64,000 nt of DNA from Novosphingobium sp. B1 (GCF_900176395.1 NZ_FWXL01000001.1:372001-436000), one strand, 5' to 3'. Shown: positions 27,251 through 37,347, counted from the stretch's first letter. Notes: generated from the sequence alone by a model not told the origin. Translations and numbers: made by a program.

Positions 27251-28630
27251 TCAGGCTTTCGGGGGCATGGCAGGAATGACGTCGAACGCGATGGTCATCC
27301 TTTCACCATCACTGAACGGAACGGTGCCGTGCCACATGGTTGACGGGAACAGCGCAAGCCTTCCGGGCATGGGAGCAATTGCGCCATAAGGGGCGAGGGG
27401 CAGGCCGAGTTCGGGTGGCGGACTCCCGAACTGCAGATGTCCGGCAGGCGGTGGCCCCAGAGCTTGCCCTTCGGGCACGGTCACGTAGAGGGCCGAGCTG
27501 ATCCAGCCCATGGGATGGGTGTGCATGGCGTGAAAGCCGCCGGGACGAAGCCGCACCGACCAGCTGCCCGCAAAAAGGAACCGGCCCCGCGGTGCAGCAA
27601 GCAAAGGATGTTGCGGATCGGCAGGCGGCAGTTCTGCGATGTAATGCGTGACCGCCGCTTCGATCTTCGTGCGCACCGATGCAATCACGGGATCAAGGCG
27701 GAGAAGCAGGGGGCGTTCGGTCTGCGTGCCGCCCCGGACGGATTGCTCGTGCCACGGCTCGCGCATCGTGTGAAGGCGGCGCAGGGTGTCGGCAAGCGCT
27801 GCAAGTTCTGTCTGCGAGAACGTGAGATCGAAGGAGCGTACGTCACGCATACCGGCGTCGAGCCAGTCGGCGCGGGGATCATGCAGCAGGCGCAAGGAAA
27901 GCGACAGGTAGGACCAGAACGCGCGCATAGCCGGTGTGCCGACATGCCGAAGGCAAACATCACGCGCTCGCTCCACCTGGTTCGTGCGCAGGAAGTGGCG
28001 GACACGGGCGAGGTCAAGGCCGACATCCTGCACTTGTTCGACCGTATCGAACAGCGCCGGATCGTCGGCTGAGTGGCCGCTTTCGCTGGCAATGAAGAGC
28101 TTGCCGAGCAGCGAGGCCTGTCTTTCACCAAGGGCGGCCTCCGCATCCGCTAGGACCTTGCGAGCCACGTCCCATTTACGTGCCGTGGCAAGGATATGAA
28201 ACCATGCCATGCGCAGGCCGAAGTTTGCAGGTTCGCGCTCGATCGCGGAAGAAAAGCTGCGCGCGAAGTCAGCGTCTCCCGCCGTTGCGCGCAGCCCGCA
28301 AAGTGTGCGATGCCCATCGATCCAAGCCGGGTTTTGGGCGAGGACCGCCTCGAGAAGCGCTTCAGCCTCTCCCTGCCTGCCTTCTGCTGCAAGCGCGCTT
28401 GCACGACTGCGCTGCAGATCGACCCGCAGCGGTTGCAGGCGCGCAGCATCGGCATAAAGTTCTGCAGCATCGAGACCCGCCTCGAACGAGATTTGTGCAA
28501 GCCCGAGCGCGACATTCGGATCTGCGGGCGCTGCCTTGGCTGCGAGCAGTATCGCATCGAGTGCGCCACCAAGATCCTGCACCTCGCGCAAGGAGATGGC
28601 GCGTTGAAGCAGGGCTTGCGCTTCGTTCAT
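27251..28630 (-). CDS. TPR protein with C-terminal putative 2OG-Fe(II) oxygenase domain
   Basis: The 459-aa product combines an N-terminal helical TPR-like repeat region (about residues 1-290) with a C-terminal domain resembling the putative 2OG-Fe(II) oxygenases of Pfam PF13759. That domain shows [31 protein letters not shown] (H434) and a following Arg (R444), the expected iron and 2-oxoglutarate ligands. The substrate is unknown. It overlaps the halogenase stop by four bases and is transcribed with it and with GH32. I use the ATG at 28630; upstream in-frame codons lie inside the halogenase gene. Confidence 0.8.
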   Translation of the reverse strand: MNEAQALLQRAISLREVQDLGGALDAILLAAKAAPADPNVALGLAQISFEAGLDAAELYADAARLQPLRVDLQRSRASALAAEGRQGEAEALLEAVLAQNPAWIDGHRTLCGLRATAGDADFARSFSSAIEREPANFGLRMAWFHILATARKWDVARKVLADAEAALGERQASLLGKLFIASESGHSADDPALFDTVEQVQDVGLDLARVRHFLRTNQVERARDVCLRHVGTPAMRAFWSYLSLSLRLLHDPRADWLDAGMRDVRSFDLTFSQTELAALADTLRRLHTMREPWHEQSVRGGTQTERPLLLRLDPVIASVRTKIEAAVTHYIAELPPADPQHPLLAAPRGRFLFAGSWSVRLRPGGFHAMHTHPMGWISSALYVTVPEGQALGPPPAGHLQFGSPPPELGLPLAPYGAIAPMPGRLALFPSTMWHGTVPFSDGERMTIAFDVIPAMPPKA

Positions 28631-30129
28631 GCGGCGCAGTTGGCTCTGATGAACTGCTCGTGCGCTGGTTGCTGCAAAGCTGCATGGTGCATCGCCGCGC
28701 GCAGCTTGCTCAGCCACTCGCGGCCGTCGATCCCGCGATAGTCGGCGAGCGGATCGGTACGCTCAGGGATGTTGCCCTGTCCGACATGCACCGCCAGCCA
28801 CGAAGGCGCGCCGAACAGGTCGGCATCACGCTGCACAAGGCGGCCGTAGCGGCGGAAATGCTCGATCTTCATCAATAGCGTATCGGGAATGTCCATCGCC
28901 GCGCAGTAGCGCCACAGTTCTGCATCGTCGCGGGTGGTGAGCTTGTAGTGCAGGATAAGGAAATCGCGGATCCGCTCGTACTCGTTGATGGCGATGCGGT
29001 TGTATTCGTCAATCACGATCGGATCGAAGGTGCGGTCGGGAAACAGCGCGAGCAGCTTCGAGATTCCGGCCTGGATCAGGTGGATCGATGTCGACTCCAG
29101 CGGCTCCATGAATCCGCTGGAGAGGCCGATCGCGATCACGTTCTTCTCCCAAAACGTTTTTCGCCGCCCAGTCACGAAACGCAGTGGACGAGGGTCAGCC
29201 AAGGCCTTGCCATCGAGGCGCGACAGCAGTTTTTCCGCTGCCTCATCCTCGGACAGGAACTGGCTGCAGAAGACATAACCGTTGCCGGTGCGATGCTGCA
29301 GCGGGATACGCCACTGCCAGCCCGCCTCACGTGCAGTGGACCGGGTATACGGTGTCAACGGCCCGGCGTTCTCGCAGGGCACGGCCATGGCGCGATCACA
29401 CGGGAGCCAGTGAGTCCAGTCTTCGTAGCCCGCTTTCAGCGCACCTTCGATCAGGAGACCGCGGAAGCCCGAGCAATCGATGAAAAGCTCGGCCTCGACA
29501 GCGCGACCATCTTCCAGCGTCACGCCAGTCACGAAGCCGGTCTGGGCGTCCTGCTCAACACTGGCGACCTTGCCCTCCATGCGCGTAACGCCCTTGGCTT
29601 CGGAGTATTCGCGCAGAAACCTTGCGTAGAGCCCCGCGTCGAAATGATAGGCGTAATCGTAAGTGGAAAGGACATTGCGCTGGTCGGGCATCGGTGGCGC
29701 AAAGCGGTTCTCCTTCGCCAGCGCCCAGGCCATCGAATGCTCATCGAGAGGGGCTGTCTCGCCCCCTTCGCGGGCGCGGAGCCAATAGTGGTGCAGGTTG
29801 ACGATATCGAACGCCCGTCCGTGCGGACCGAACGGATGGAAGTAGCTGTTTCCGAGGCTGCCCCAGTCGACGAACTCGATACCGAGCTTGAACGAACCCT
29901 TTGTCTTGCGGACGAAGTCGCGCTCGTCGATCTGCAGGGTCTCGTTGAAGGTGCGGATCGGCGGAATCGTCGCTTCGCCCACTCCCACTGTGCCGATCTC
30001 ATCGGATTCGACCAGCGTGATGCGACAATTGTGCCGCAGCGCCTGTGCCAGTGCGGCAGCGGTCATCCAGCCTGCGGTGCCCCCGCCGATCACGGCGACC
30101 GAGCGGATCATCAGGCCCGAATCGTTCAT
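28627..30129 (-). CDS. Tryptophan-halogenase family flavoprotein (raffinose locus)
   Basis: The 500-aa protein has the flavin-dependent halogenase set: GGGTAGW (15-21), K81 in GSFKLG, WQWRIP (271-276) and E345 in PLEST. It is clearly paralogous to the halogenase at 17.7-19.2 kb, with shared blocks such as [11 protein letters not shown] and [12 protein letters not shown]. Each copy is the gene directly after a TonB receptor. This copy is followed by an overlapping 2OG-oxygenase gene, suggesting two-step oxidative chemistry on an unknown target (inference). Confidence 0.88.
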   Translation of the reverse strand: MNDSGLMIRSVAVIGGGTAGWMTAAALAQALRHNCRITLVESDEIGTVGVGEATIPPIRTFNETLQIDERDFVRKTKGSFKLGIEFVDWGSLGNSYFHPFGPHGRAFDIVNLHHYWLRAREGGETAPLDEHSMAWALAKENRFAPPMPDQRNVLSTYDYAYHFDAGLYARFLREYSEAKGVTRMEGKVASVEQDAQTGFVTGVTLEDGRAVEAELFIDCSGFRGLLIEGALKAGYEDWTHWLPCDRAMAVPCENAGPLTPYTRSTAREAGWQWRIPLQHRTGNGYVFCSQFLSEDEAAEKLLSRLDGKALADPRPLRFVTGRRKTFWEKNVIAIGLSSGFMEPLESTSIHLIQAGISKLLALFPDRTFDPIVIDEYNRIAINEYERIRDFLILHYKLTTRDDAELWRYCAAMDIPDTLLMKIEHFRRYGRLVQRDADLFGAPSWLAVHVGQGNIPERTDPLADYRGIDGREWLSKLRAAMHHAALQQPAHEQFIRANCAA

Positions 30130-30266
30130 GCCTCATTGCCCATGCGGTAGTGCCTCTCCTTGGCGTCCCCTCGCCCCTTATCACCAATCGCTCTTGCGGC
30201 GATATTGGAACGGAAGGGCGAGACGCCAAATGCGCCCCGCCCCTCCCTCAATGCGACCCGATATGT

Positions 30267-30294
30267 CGGGAGGAAGCATCTGGCCCTCCTCCCG
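30267..30294 (-). other. Intercistronic hairpin after second TonB receptor
   Basis: 8-bp stem (30267-30274 with 30287-30294, CGGGAGGA and complement), 12-base loop, seven bases past the receptor stop codon. A competing 5-bp hairpin (30257-30261 with 30266-30270) overlaps it. No T-run follows. It sits in a 171-base gap before the halogenase gene. Confidence 0.55.
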
Positions 30295-30300
30295 CCAGCA

Positions 30301-32808
30301 TCAGAAGTTGTAGCGGACCGAGGCCGAGACCGTGCGACCCAGCGCCGGTGCCCCGCCGATCACGACCGGGTTGGCAGTCGGGTCGGCAATGCCGCCGTTG
30401 CCGCGCAGGTCGAAGGTGTCGAACACGTTGTAGACCTGCAGGCCGAGTTCGAGATTCTTCATCGGGTAGACGCGCAGCGACGGGTTGAAGATCGCCTTGC
30501 CCGGATATTCGAAGCCACCATCATCGATCGCGCTTGTCTGGCCGGTCATGGCGATACCGAGAGTGGCAATGTCGCCGAGATCATAGTTGGCAGACGCCGT
30601 ATAGATCAGGTCAGGCAGGTTGGGCGAGCGGGTGTACGCCGTTGTCCCTGCCGACTGGCGCTTCGCCTTCGAGTACGTCGCGTTGCCGACGAAGCTGAAG
30701 CCACCGTTGCGATAGGTTGCGAAGAATTCCGCGCCGGTCGACTTGAACTTGGCGTCGATCACGCAGCCGCCCGAACCGCCGGGGCAGCGAGTGGCAGACA
30801 ACTCATAGGTCGACTGCTTGAAGTTGCCCTTGAGCAGCGTCATTTCCATGGTGAATTGGCCACCAAGCAGATCGCCCCGGCTCTTGATGCCGAGTTCGTG
30901 CTGGGTAACGAAGTCCACCGAAGGCGTCACGCCGTCTGCCGAGCAGCCATTCTTGCCGATATCGCTTGCCCGGCACAGCGCGCCGTCGTTGCGGATCTTG
31001 CCGCCCAGCGTCTGACGGTCGCTGTTGAAGCGGCCACCGCGCGACGTGCGGGCGAAGAGCGTCACGTTCGGCGTGACCTTGAACAGGCCGCCCACGGTCC
31101 ACGAAGTGTAGCTACGCGTGTAGTTCAGGTTCTCGCGAACGCCATTGGCGGTGATCGCGGGGATGGTCACGCCATTGCTGTTGATCGGGAACTCCGACCC
31201 GCCACCGATGGCATAGCCGGTCGACTTGATGCGCTCAAAACGGACCGAGCCATCAAGCCCGAACTGGTCGTGGTCGAAGTCGAGCGAGAGATACGGCGCG
31301 GTGTTCGCATACGACAGGTCATAATCGCGAGCGCAGCATTCGCCCCAATTGTTGTTGTAACCCGAAGTGCCGGCCTGAGTCAGCTTGTTGCCCGCGCTGT
31401 CGAACAGGTCGAGCTGCGAGGGATTGTCGCCGTTCAACTCGCGCAGCGACTTGTTGACGTGCCAGTCCATCGCGATCTTCTGGTTCATGTAGAACAGACC
31501 GGCGCGGGTGGTCAGCTTGCCCGAGGCGACATCGAACTTGCCAGCCAGGGTCAGGTCGTTGGCAAAGCTGCCGATGTCGCGGATGTTGGTGCGGACGTTG
31601 ACGTTGTTGTCGAGATAGCGGTCGGTGAACAGCTGCCCGGCCTTGGGTCCGCTGGCATAGCGGATGGCCGCGACGGTCTTGCCGTTGACTGTCGAGCCGA
31701 GCACCGTCGACGTCAGGGCAGTGTTGAGGAAAGGAGAAGCAAACGCGCCGCTCATGTTGGTGTAGCGCATGTTGTTGTCGACGGTGATGCCGCCGTCGAA
31801 GTCGTAGTGGAACTGGCCGCCGAAGGACTGCGCCTTGGTGGTGATCCCGTCCATCTTCACGCGCTCGAGGTTGCCCTCGCGATTGTAGATCAGGAAGTCC
31901 TGATTGTAGATCGAGTAGTTCGAGGAGTCCCGACCGTCGAAGCCCGGATAGGGGCGGATGTTCGTGACCTTCTTGCCGGTGATCGTGGCAAGTGCAGGAG
32001 CGCCGGTGTAGTTCGGCTCCTGCGTATCGGCCACCTTGAAGTTCAGACGGAAATAGCCGCGGCCTTCGTTGAATTCCTTCGTCAGGTTGCCCTTGATCTG
32101 GAACGAGTCCGAGACGGTATAGTCAGCCTTGAGCGGACCACGGCCGTTCTTCACATAACCACCGATGTGGAAGTACATCGTGTCGTTGATCGGACCGCCA
32201 TAGCGGAAGTCAGCGCGGGTCTCGTCGTAGCCGAGGCCGCGATTGATCGAGACGAAGCCGCCTTCCTGCTTGCCGGTGTGGCTGATGTAGTTGATGACGG
32301 CGCCAGGTGCCTGCGAGGCGAAGGTGCCGGCCGAACCGCCGCGCACGCCTTCGATATTCTGCACCGAGCCATCAAAACGGGTCCAGTAGTCGTTGTTGCC
32401 GAACTGGATGTCGCCGAACAGCACGGTCGGCAGGCCGTCTTCCTGGATTTGCACGAAGGGCGAACCGCCCGTGGCAACCGGAAGACCGCGAACCGCGATG
32501 TTCGAGTTGCCGCCCGGACCGGCAGTGCCCGCGACCTGAATGCCCGGGATCGCACGGAACACTTCTGCTTCAGACGTCGGCCGAATGGCCTGGATCGTTT
32601 CCGAAGAGATCGAACTGACCGAAACAGCGCTGTTGAGCTGCGTCTTGTCGCGACCCGATGCGGTTACGACGATCGCGTCGAGACCGACGGCTTCGGGAGC
32701 TTCTTCGGCGGAATTGGCTTGCGGCGCGTCCTGGGCGGACACAGGCGCCGCCAAGGCTGCGGCGGCGAGCGCAACGACAGAGGCACACGCACGATAATTG
32801 AAATGCAT
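30301..32808 (-). CDS. TonB-dependent receptor (sucrose/raffinose locus)
   Basis: The 835-aa outer-membrane receptor has a signal peptide (MHFNYRACAS, cleavage VSA-QD near residue 25), a TonB box (DAIVVTA), a plug domain with the GTAGPGGNSNIAVRGLP segment, and a terminal aromatic beta-strand (SVRYNF). It heads the operon receptor-halogenase-2OG oxygenase-GH32. Context therefore points to fructosides, sucrose or raffinose as substrate (inference). Two close matches to a LacI palindrome lie 69-106 bases upstream of its start. Confidence 0.9.
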   Translation of the reverse strand: MHFNYRACASVVALAAAALAAPVSAQDAPQANSAEEAPEAVGLDAIVVTASGRDKTQLNSAVSVSSISSETIQAIRPTSEAEVFRAIPGIQVAGTAGPGGNSNIAVRGLPVATGGSPFVQIQEDGLPTVLFGDIQFGNNDYWTRFDGSVQNIEGVRGGSAGTFASQAPGAVINYISHTGKQEGGFVSINRGLGYDETRADFRYGGPINDTMYFHIGGYVKNGRGPLKADYTVSDSFQIKGNLTKEFNEGRGYFRLNFKVADTQEPNYTGAPALATITGKKVTNIRPYPGFDGRDSSNYSIYNQDFLIYNREGNLERVKMDGITTKAQSFGGQFHYDFDGGITVDNNMRYTNMSGAFASPFLNTALTSTVLGSTVNGKTVAAIRYASGPKAGQLFTDRYLDNNVNVRTNIRDIGSFANDLTLAGKFDVASGKLTTRAGLFYMNQKIAMDWHVNKSLRELNGDNPSQLDLFDSAGNKLTQAGTSGYNNNWGECCARDYDLSYANTAPYLSLDFDHDQFGLDGSVRFERIKSTGYAIGGGSEFPINSNGVTIPAITANGVRENLNYTRSYTSWTVGGLFKVTPNVTLFARTSRGGRFNSDRQTLGGKIRNDGALCRASDIGKNGCSADGVTPSVDFVTQHELGIKSRGDLLGGQFTMEMTLLKGNFKQSTYELSATRCPGGSGGCVIDAKFKSTGAEFFATYRNGGFSFVGNATYSKAKRQSAGTTAYTRSPNLPDLIYTASANYDLGDIATLGIAMTGQTSAIDDGGFEYPGKAIFNPSLRVYPMKNLELGLQVYNVFDTFDLRGNGGIADPTANPVVIGGAPALGRTVSASVRYNF

Positions 32809-32862
32809 CTTCAATACCCTCCCTGCTTGCTCCTGCGGTAACCGCAAGAATCATCTGAGTGT

Positions 32863-32876
32863 GGGATACGCATGCC
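32863..32876. promoter_or_regulatory. Candidate element similar to maltose-locus operator
   Basis: GGGATACGCATGCC matches GGCATACGTATGCC at 12 of 14 positions and directly abuts the TGCAATCG-type site that follows. It could allow the first LacI protein to act on the second receptor operon, but a single match of this quality can arise by chance. Confidence 0.25.
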
Positions 32877-32890
32877 TGCAATCGTTTGCA
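32877..32890. promoter_or_regulatory. Candidate LacI operator, raffinose locus, site 1
   Basis: TGCAATCGTTTGCA matches the perfect palindrome TGCAATCGATTGCA at 13 of 14 positions. It is in the divergent region between the second TonB receptor and the second lacI gene, 24 bases from site 2. The central CG and spacing are typical of LacI-family operators. Confidence 0.65.
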
Positions 32891-32900
32891 ACCGAAATCT

Positions 32901-32914
32901 TGCAATCGATTTCA
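32901..32914. promoter_or_regulatory. Candidate LacI operator, raffinose locus, site 2
   Basis: TGCAATCGATTTCA matches TGCAATCGATTGCA at 13 of 14 positions. Together with site 1 it would place repressor over the receptor promoter. A further related element lies at 32986-33003. Confidence 0.65.
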
Positions 32915-32985
32915 AAAACCCATGCGCAAGCTGACGCATTCCCAGTTTCGGAGATGCTGCCTTGGACTGGCGCTGTCTATACGGT

Positions 32986-33003
32986 TGACATCGGTTGCAA
33001 ACG
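32986..33003. promoter_or_regulatory. Inverted copy of LacI-site sequence near second lacI
   Basis: CGGTTGCAAACG (32992-33003) is the exact reverse complement of CGTTTGCAACCG at 32883-32894, and the flanking bases extend the match by one more. It lies 74 bases before the lacI start, a suitable place for autoregulation. It matches the 14-bp consensus less well (11 of 14). Confidence 0.45.
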
Positions 33004-33076
33004 CGTCGCATCAAACGCGCCGGGAGCGATACGTCCGCATTCGCGTGCACGGCATCGCGCAGGATTACGAAACACA

Positions 33077-34096
33077 ATGACTGACGTGAAAAAGCCGTCC
33101 AAAATCAAGAACATTGCGGAGCTTGCGCGCCTTGCTGGCGTTTCGGCCGGCACGGTTTCGCGCGCGCTCGCGGACAAGTCCCTGGTCAATAAGGAGACCA
33201 GAGAACGCATACAGGCGCTTGCCCGACAGCATGGGTTCAGGCCGAACCAGATGGCGCGTCGGCTAAGAACGCAGCAAACTGGTGTGATCGGCGTGGTGAT
33301 ACCGCTGGGTCATGAGCGTCGCCAGCATATCTCCGATCCCTTTTTCATGACGCTGTTCGGATATCTGGCGGACGAATTGACCGAAAGCGGTCATGACCTG
33401 ATGCTCTCCCGGGTCATTCCGGGAGACGATGAATGGCTCGATCGCATCGTCGATTCCGGAATGCTGGATGGTGCGCTGGTCATCGGCCAGTCAGACCAGT
33501 TCGAAGCAATCGAACGTGTTGCGCGCGACTATCGCCCCCTGGTGGTTTGGGGGAGCTGCAGGGCAGGACAGGCCCAGTGCACGGTTGGGGTCGACAATGC
33601 CGCTGGCGGCAGGCTCGCTGCCGACAGGCTTCTGTCACGGGGCCGCCGCAAGCTCGCCTTCTTCGGTGATACTCGTGGTCCCGAAATCGCGGAACGCCTG
33701 CGCGGCGTGGAAGAGGCGATCAAAGCCGCCGGCCATGCTGCCTTGGCCGTGTTTCCCACCCATCTTGCAAGCGACGAGATGTCGGCACAGATCGGCAGTC
33801 ATCTCGATGCACTGGGTGACGAGGTCGACGGTATAGTCTGCGCCTCGGACATCATCGCAATGACGACAATACGCCTGCTGCACGAACGAGGCATCATCGT
33901 GCCCGAACGGGTCGCCGTCACCGGATTCGATGACTTGCCCCTCGCAACCCGCATGGTGCCCCAATTGACGACGATCCGGCAGGATATCGCCGCCGGCGCC
34001 CGAGCCATGGTGGCAGCGTTGCACCGCCGGATTGCAGGCGAGGACGCGCCGTCAACCGTAATGCAACCACTGCTGGTCGAACGCGAAAGCGCCTGA
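33077..34096 (+). CDS. LacI-family regulator of the sucrose/raffinose locus
   Basis: A 339-aa repressor with helix-turn-helix NIAELARLAGVSAGTVSRALAD and a sugar-binding domain ending in VAVTGFDDLPLATRMVPQLTT. The ATG at 33077 is preceded by only a weak AGGA. It diverges from the receptor-halogenase-oxygenase-GH32 operon and converges with GH68 (two bases between stops). Near-identical palindromes at both divergent arms and before the MFS-GH36-GH68 operon make it the likely common regulator. Confidence 0.92.
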   Translation: MTDVKKPSKIKNIAELARLAGVSAGTVSRALADKSLVNKETRERIQALARQHGFRPNQMARRLRTQQTGVIGVVIPLGHERRQHISDPFFMTLFGYLADELTESGHDLMLSRVIPGDDEWLDRIVDSGMLDGALVIGQSDQFEAIERVARDYRPLVVWGSCRAGQAQCTVGVDNAAGGRLAADRLLSRGRRKLAFFGDTRGPEIAERLRGVEEAIKAAGHAALAVFPTHLASDEMSAQIGSHLDALGDEVDGIVCASDIIAMTTIRLLHERGIIVPERVAVTGFDDLPLATRMVPQLTTIRQDIAAGARAMVAALHRRIAGEDAPSTVMQPLLVERESA

Positions 34097-34098
34097 CT

Positions 34099-35223
34099 TC
34101 ACGCAACGGTTACCCGATCGCCCGAGAATACCAGGGAGAAGCGCGGAGCGGGGGTTCCACCGAAATTGCTGCGCAAGAGTTCAGGGTGTCGCGATACGTC
34201 GCGGCCCTGCAGGCCCCAATAGTCCACGAAGCTCCACACCTCGCCCTTGCCCGTCACCCACCAGCTGTAGGACTGCTTCGGTTCATCCGCGGGATTGGCC
34301 GCAACGAGGCCACCTTCGTTCAGTGGGCGCCATGGACCAGTCATCGCATCGGCAACCATGCCGTACAATCCGTTTGGCCCCGCCGCTGCGCCAGGCGCGA
34401 AAGTGTGGGTCTGCGTTGACCAGAACAGGTAGTATCGACCGTCTCGAACAATTACGTGCGGGCGTTCAAGCTCGTTGTTCACGCCGACAGCTTCGATGAT
34501 CACGTCTCCCAGCGTCCAGCGACCTTCATCAAGCACGGCTTGACCGATGATGCCGTTGAATGGGTCGTCCGACCATGCTGCACTGGCCGTGAATAGCAGG
34601 TGCGCCTTCCCGGTTGCCGGGTCGCGCAACCAGGCCGGGTCCCGGAACCCTTTGATCAGGCCCGGTGCGCCCTTGTCCTGTCTGTCCAGAACGTAGCGTT
34701 CGCCATCAGCTCTGACGACCTCCTCCGGCACTTGCCAGGCGGTCGGACCTTCTTCCGCAAGTTGGCCCATGCTGCAAAACAGCCGCTGCTCGAAAGTCAG
34801 TGCGCTTTCACCCCTTCGACCTGCGGCAGTGAAAAACTGCCGTATGGTGACACCATCGTCCATGAGTACGGCCGAGCCTGCCCACTCCCGGCTGCCTGGC
34901 GTGAAGCCTTCGGGGAAGGCGTTGCCGTGATCGCGCCAGCCATCGGTCCCATGCGACAGAAGCCTTATGCGGGCATGGCCATGACGTTCCACGGGATCTG
35001 CAAAGACCGGCGCAGAAAGGAAGAACCACCAGTGTCGCCCGACGTGCTCGACGGTGCGGCCATCCTCGTGCGCGAGCGGCCAACAATCCCACAAGTCGAG
35101 ATGGTCGAACAACCGTTCAACATCTTCGCGGGCAATACGTGGTATCAATGGACCGTGACCATACTCAGCCGGCTCCCAGCGCGAAGTGGCAACAGATTGA
35201 ATGGACGAGGAAATTTCGGGCAT
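34099..35223 (-). CDS. GH68 family fructosyl hydrolase/transferase
   Basis: Sucrose-cleaving enzyme of the levansucrase family. The 374-aa protein has the nucleophile motif WDCWP (D46), the stabiliser FRDP (D195) and the acid/base segment ELERP (E253). Most GH68 enzymes are secreted, but this one has no signal peptide and follows an inner-membrane carrier and an alpha-galactosidase. An intracellular invertase acting on sucrose released from raffinose is therefore likely (inference). It starts 21 bases after GH36. Confidence 0.85.
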   Translation of the reverse strand: MPEISSSIQSVATSRWEPAEYGHGPLIPRIAREDVERLFDHLDLWDCWPLAHEDGRTVEHVGRHWWFFLSAPVFADPVERHGHARIRLLSHGTDGWRDHGNAFPEGFTPGSREWAGSAVLMDDGVTIRQFFTAAGRRGESALTFEQRLFCSMGQLAEEGPTAWQVPEEVVRADGERYVLDRQDKGAPGLIKGFRDPAWLRDPATGKAHLLFTASAAWSDDPFNGIIGQAVLDEGRWTLGDVIIEAVGVNNELERPHVIVRDGRYYLFWSTQTHTFAPGAAAGPNGLYGMVADAMTGPWRPLNEGGLVAANPADEPKQSYSWWVTGKGEVWSFVDYWGLQGRDVSRHPELLRSNFGGTPAPRFSLVFSGDRVTVA

Positions 35224-35244
35224 TCTGAGCTTTCTGCAACGGTA

Positions 35245-37347
35245 TCAGGCGCGCTTGCGCATATGAAAAATGGTAACGGTTTCGGCCTTGCCCGGCGGCA
35301 ACGGCAAACCTGCACGCGATAGCCAGCTCGCTGCGAATTGCCGGGGGCCTGTGCGCATCGCGTCGAAAAGGGGTGCGCTGTGCGCCGCATGGCCGCCTTC
35401 ACCGCCAGCAATTCTAAGGAGCTGCACATCCCAATGGCCCGCGCTGCCGCAGAACGGCAGTATCAAGGGCTGTGGTCGACGATCAGCCGGCGGAGACGCG
35501 CGAATGACGAAAAGGAGAAGTTCGTCGGCATCCCCCAGGGCCTGCCAGACGATGTCATCCGCTCCCTGCCCAAACTGGACTTTGCCCCGGTGCAGGAGTG
35601 ACCTCCACTGCTTGTGAAAGACAATCCAGTCAGCAAGTTCTGCACGCTCGCTCTCAGCAAGCGTCCTCGGGTCCATCTCGACACCGAGGTGCCCGGTCAT
35701 CGCCATCGCCGCGCGAAAGCCCAGCGAGTGCCGCCGCCCAGTCGCGTGAGCTGGGCTTGCTGCCACGTGGGAGCCCATTACCTCGGGGGGCAGGAAGGCA
35801 AGGAAACCACGCTGAATGCTGATGCGGCTTACGGCGTCGATGTTGTCGCTCGTCCAGTAGCGATGGCAATAATCGGCCATGCCGGCATCGTTGCGACCGC
35901 CGCCACCTGCACATGCCTCGATCTCGACGTGCGGATGTGCAGCGCGCAGGCGACGCAAGAGATCGTACAGCCCCTGCACCTGTTGCGCTCCGCCGGCCGG
36001 GGCGAGATCGCGGTTGTGATCCCACTTGAGATAACCAATCGGAAGCTCGGTCAGCAACTTGTCCAGGCAAATGAACAAGTGCTCGCGCACATCGGTACGG
36101 CGCAGATCAAGCACCAGCTGATTGCGCGCGGTCGTTCTTGGCAAACCGCTTTCTGCCAGCACCCACTCCGGATGCGCGCGATGGAGATCGCTGTCCGGAT
36201 TGATCATTTCAGGCTCGACCCAAAGGCCGAACTCCATACCCAGCGCATTGATCCGCTCTGCCAGCGGGCGCAGGCCATTGGGATATTTGCGAGGGTCTGC
36301 GGTCCAGTCTCCCAGCCCGGCGGTATCGTCATTGCGATTCCGGAACCAGCCGTCGTCAAGGATGAAGCGCTCTACGCCGATTGCACCTGCTGCCTCGGCA
36401 AGCGCGATGATCCGCCCCTCATCGTGATCGAAGTAGCACGCCTCCCACGAATTGAGATGAACCGGACGCGGACGCATGGTCCCGCCAGGCCATTGCAAGC
36501 GCAGCCTGACCGCTTCGTGGAATGCCCCAACCACGCCATTTCGGCCATTGTCGGACACGGCAACCAAAGCATCCGGCGAACGCCAGCTCTCGCTCGGCGC
36601 CAGGACGATTTCGCCCGGCTGAAGCACCGCTCCGGCATTGAGCGTCCAATAACCTTCGTCGTCGCGCTCGATGGTTATGTTGTTGTCGCCCGACCATGCG
36701 AGTTGCACGGCGCGAACGATGCCGCTGTGCCACGTTGCACCATCGTCGAGCACGTATACGCCGCCTGGCCCGCCGTGCCCGGACAAGCCTCGGCGTACTT
36801 CGCGCACCCAGCTCTGCTGCGGCATGGCCTCACGACATTCAACCAGCTCGGCATTGTGGCGGCCCCGCCAGGACACGATCTCTCGCGCGCTTGCCGACAA
36901 AGGCACAAGCACACTCGCCAACCAATCAACGGTGAATGGCTCTGAACCGACATTGTGCAATTGGTTGTGGCATACGTATGCCGAGCCGACCTTGCGGAAG
37001 GTTTGTTCTAGCTCGACGCCCGCCAGAGTATCGATCGCTCGGAAAATAACCCCTTCTTCAGCCTGTAGGACTTCAGTCGTTGCAAAGCGCAGCAGGACGC
37101 GCCGACCGGCACGGCTGATCCGGACCAGCTCGGGGCCAAACCACCCCAAGCCTGCCGTGGGTGCAGTGCAGAGTGGAACGTCATCGTCTAGCGAATAGGA
37201 CGCGGGCGTCCGCGTGGCATCAAGCGAAGGCATATCGCTCACTGCGACAGCGAGTCCGAAATGGCGCCACGCCGGCAACTGGTCCGGGCGCTCCTCCCAG
37301 ACCATGGAGCCACAACCAGCTTCAAGCAGGATGGTCGATGATGTCAT
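35245..37347 (-). CDS. GH36 alpha-galactosidase
   Basis: Removes alpha-1,6-galactose from raffinose, melibiose or stachyose. The 700-aa protein carries the nucleophile motif YLKWDHNRD (D443), the CAGGGGRND substrate loop and the acid/base motif WTSDNID (D501), typical of clan GH-D family 36. No signal peptide, so cytoplasmic. The ATG at 37347 overlaps the MFS stop (ATGA). The three-gene unit MFS-GH36-GH68 would import and fully cleave raffinose; no galactose catabolic gene is visible nearby. Confidence 0.93.
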   Translation of the reverse strand: MTSSTILLEAGCGSMVWEERPDQLPAWRHFGLAVAVSDMPSLDATRTPASYSLDDDVPLCTAPTAGLGWFGPELVRISRAGRRVLLRFATTEVLQAEEGVIFRAIDTLAGVELEQTFRKVGSAYVCHNQLHNVGSEPFTVDWLASVLVPLSASAREIVSWRGRHNAELVECREAMPQQSWVREVRRGLSGHGGPGGVYVLDDGATWHSGIVRAVQLAWSGDNNITIERDDEGYWTLNAGAVLQPGEIVLAPSESWRSPDALVAVSDNGRNGVVGAFHEAVRLRLQWPGGTMRPRPVHLNSWEACYFDHDEGRIIALAEAAGAIGVERFILDDGWFRNRNDDTAGLGDWTADPRKYPNGLRPLAERINALGMEFGLWVEPEMINPDSDLHRAHPEWVLAESGLPRTTARNQLVLDLRRTDVREHLFICLDKLLTELPIGYLKWDHNRDLAPAGGAQQVQGLYDLLRRLRAAHPHVEIEACAGGGGRNDAGMADYCHRYWTSDNIDAVSRISIQRGFLAFLPPEVMGSHVAASPAHATGRRHSLGFRAAMAMTGHLGVEMDPRTLAESERAELADWIVFHKQWRSLLHRGKVQFGQGADDIVWQALGDADELLLFVIRASPPADRRPQPLILPFCGSAGHWDVQLLRIAGGEGGHAAHSAPLFDAMRTGPRQFAASWLSRAGLPLPPGKAETVTIFHMRKRA

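Noticed and set aside
30160..32841. 893-aa open frame antisense to the second TonB receptor
   Set aside because: Mirror of the receptor gene; no start context.
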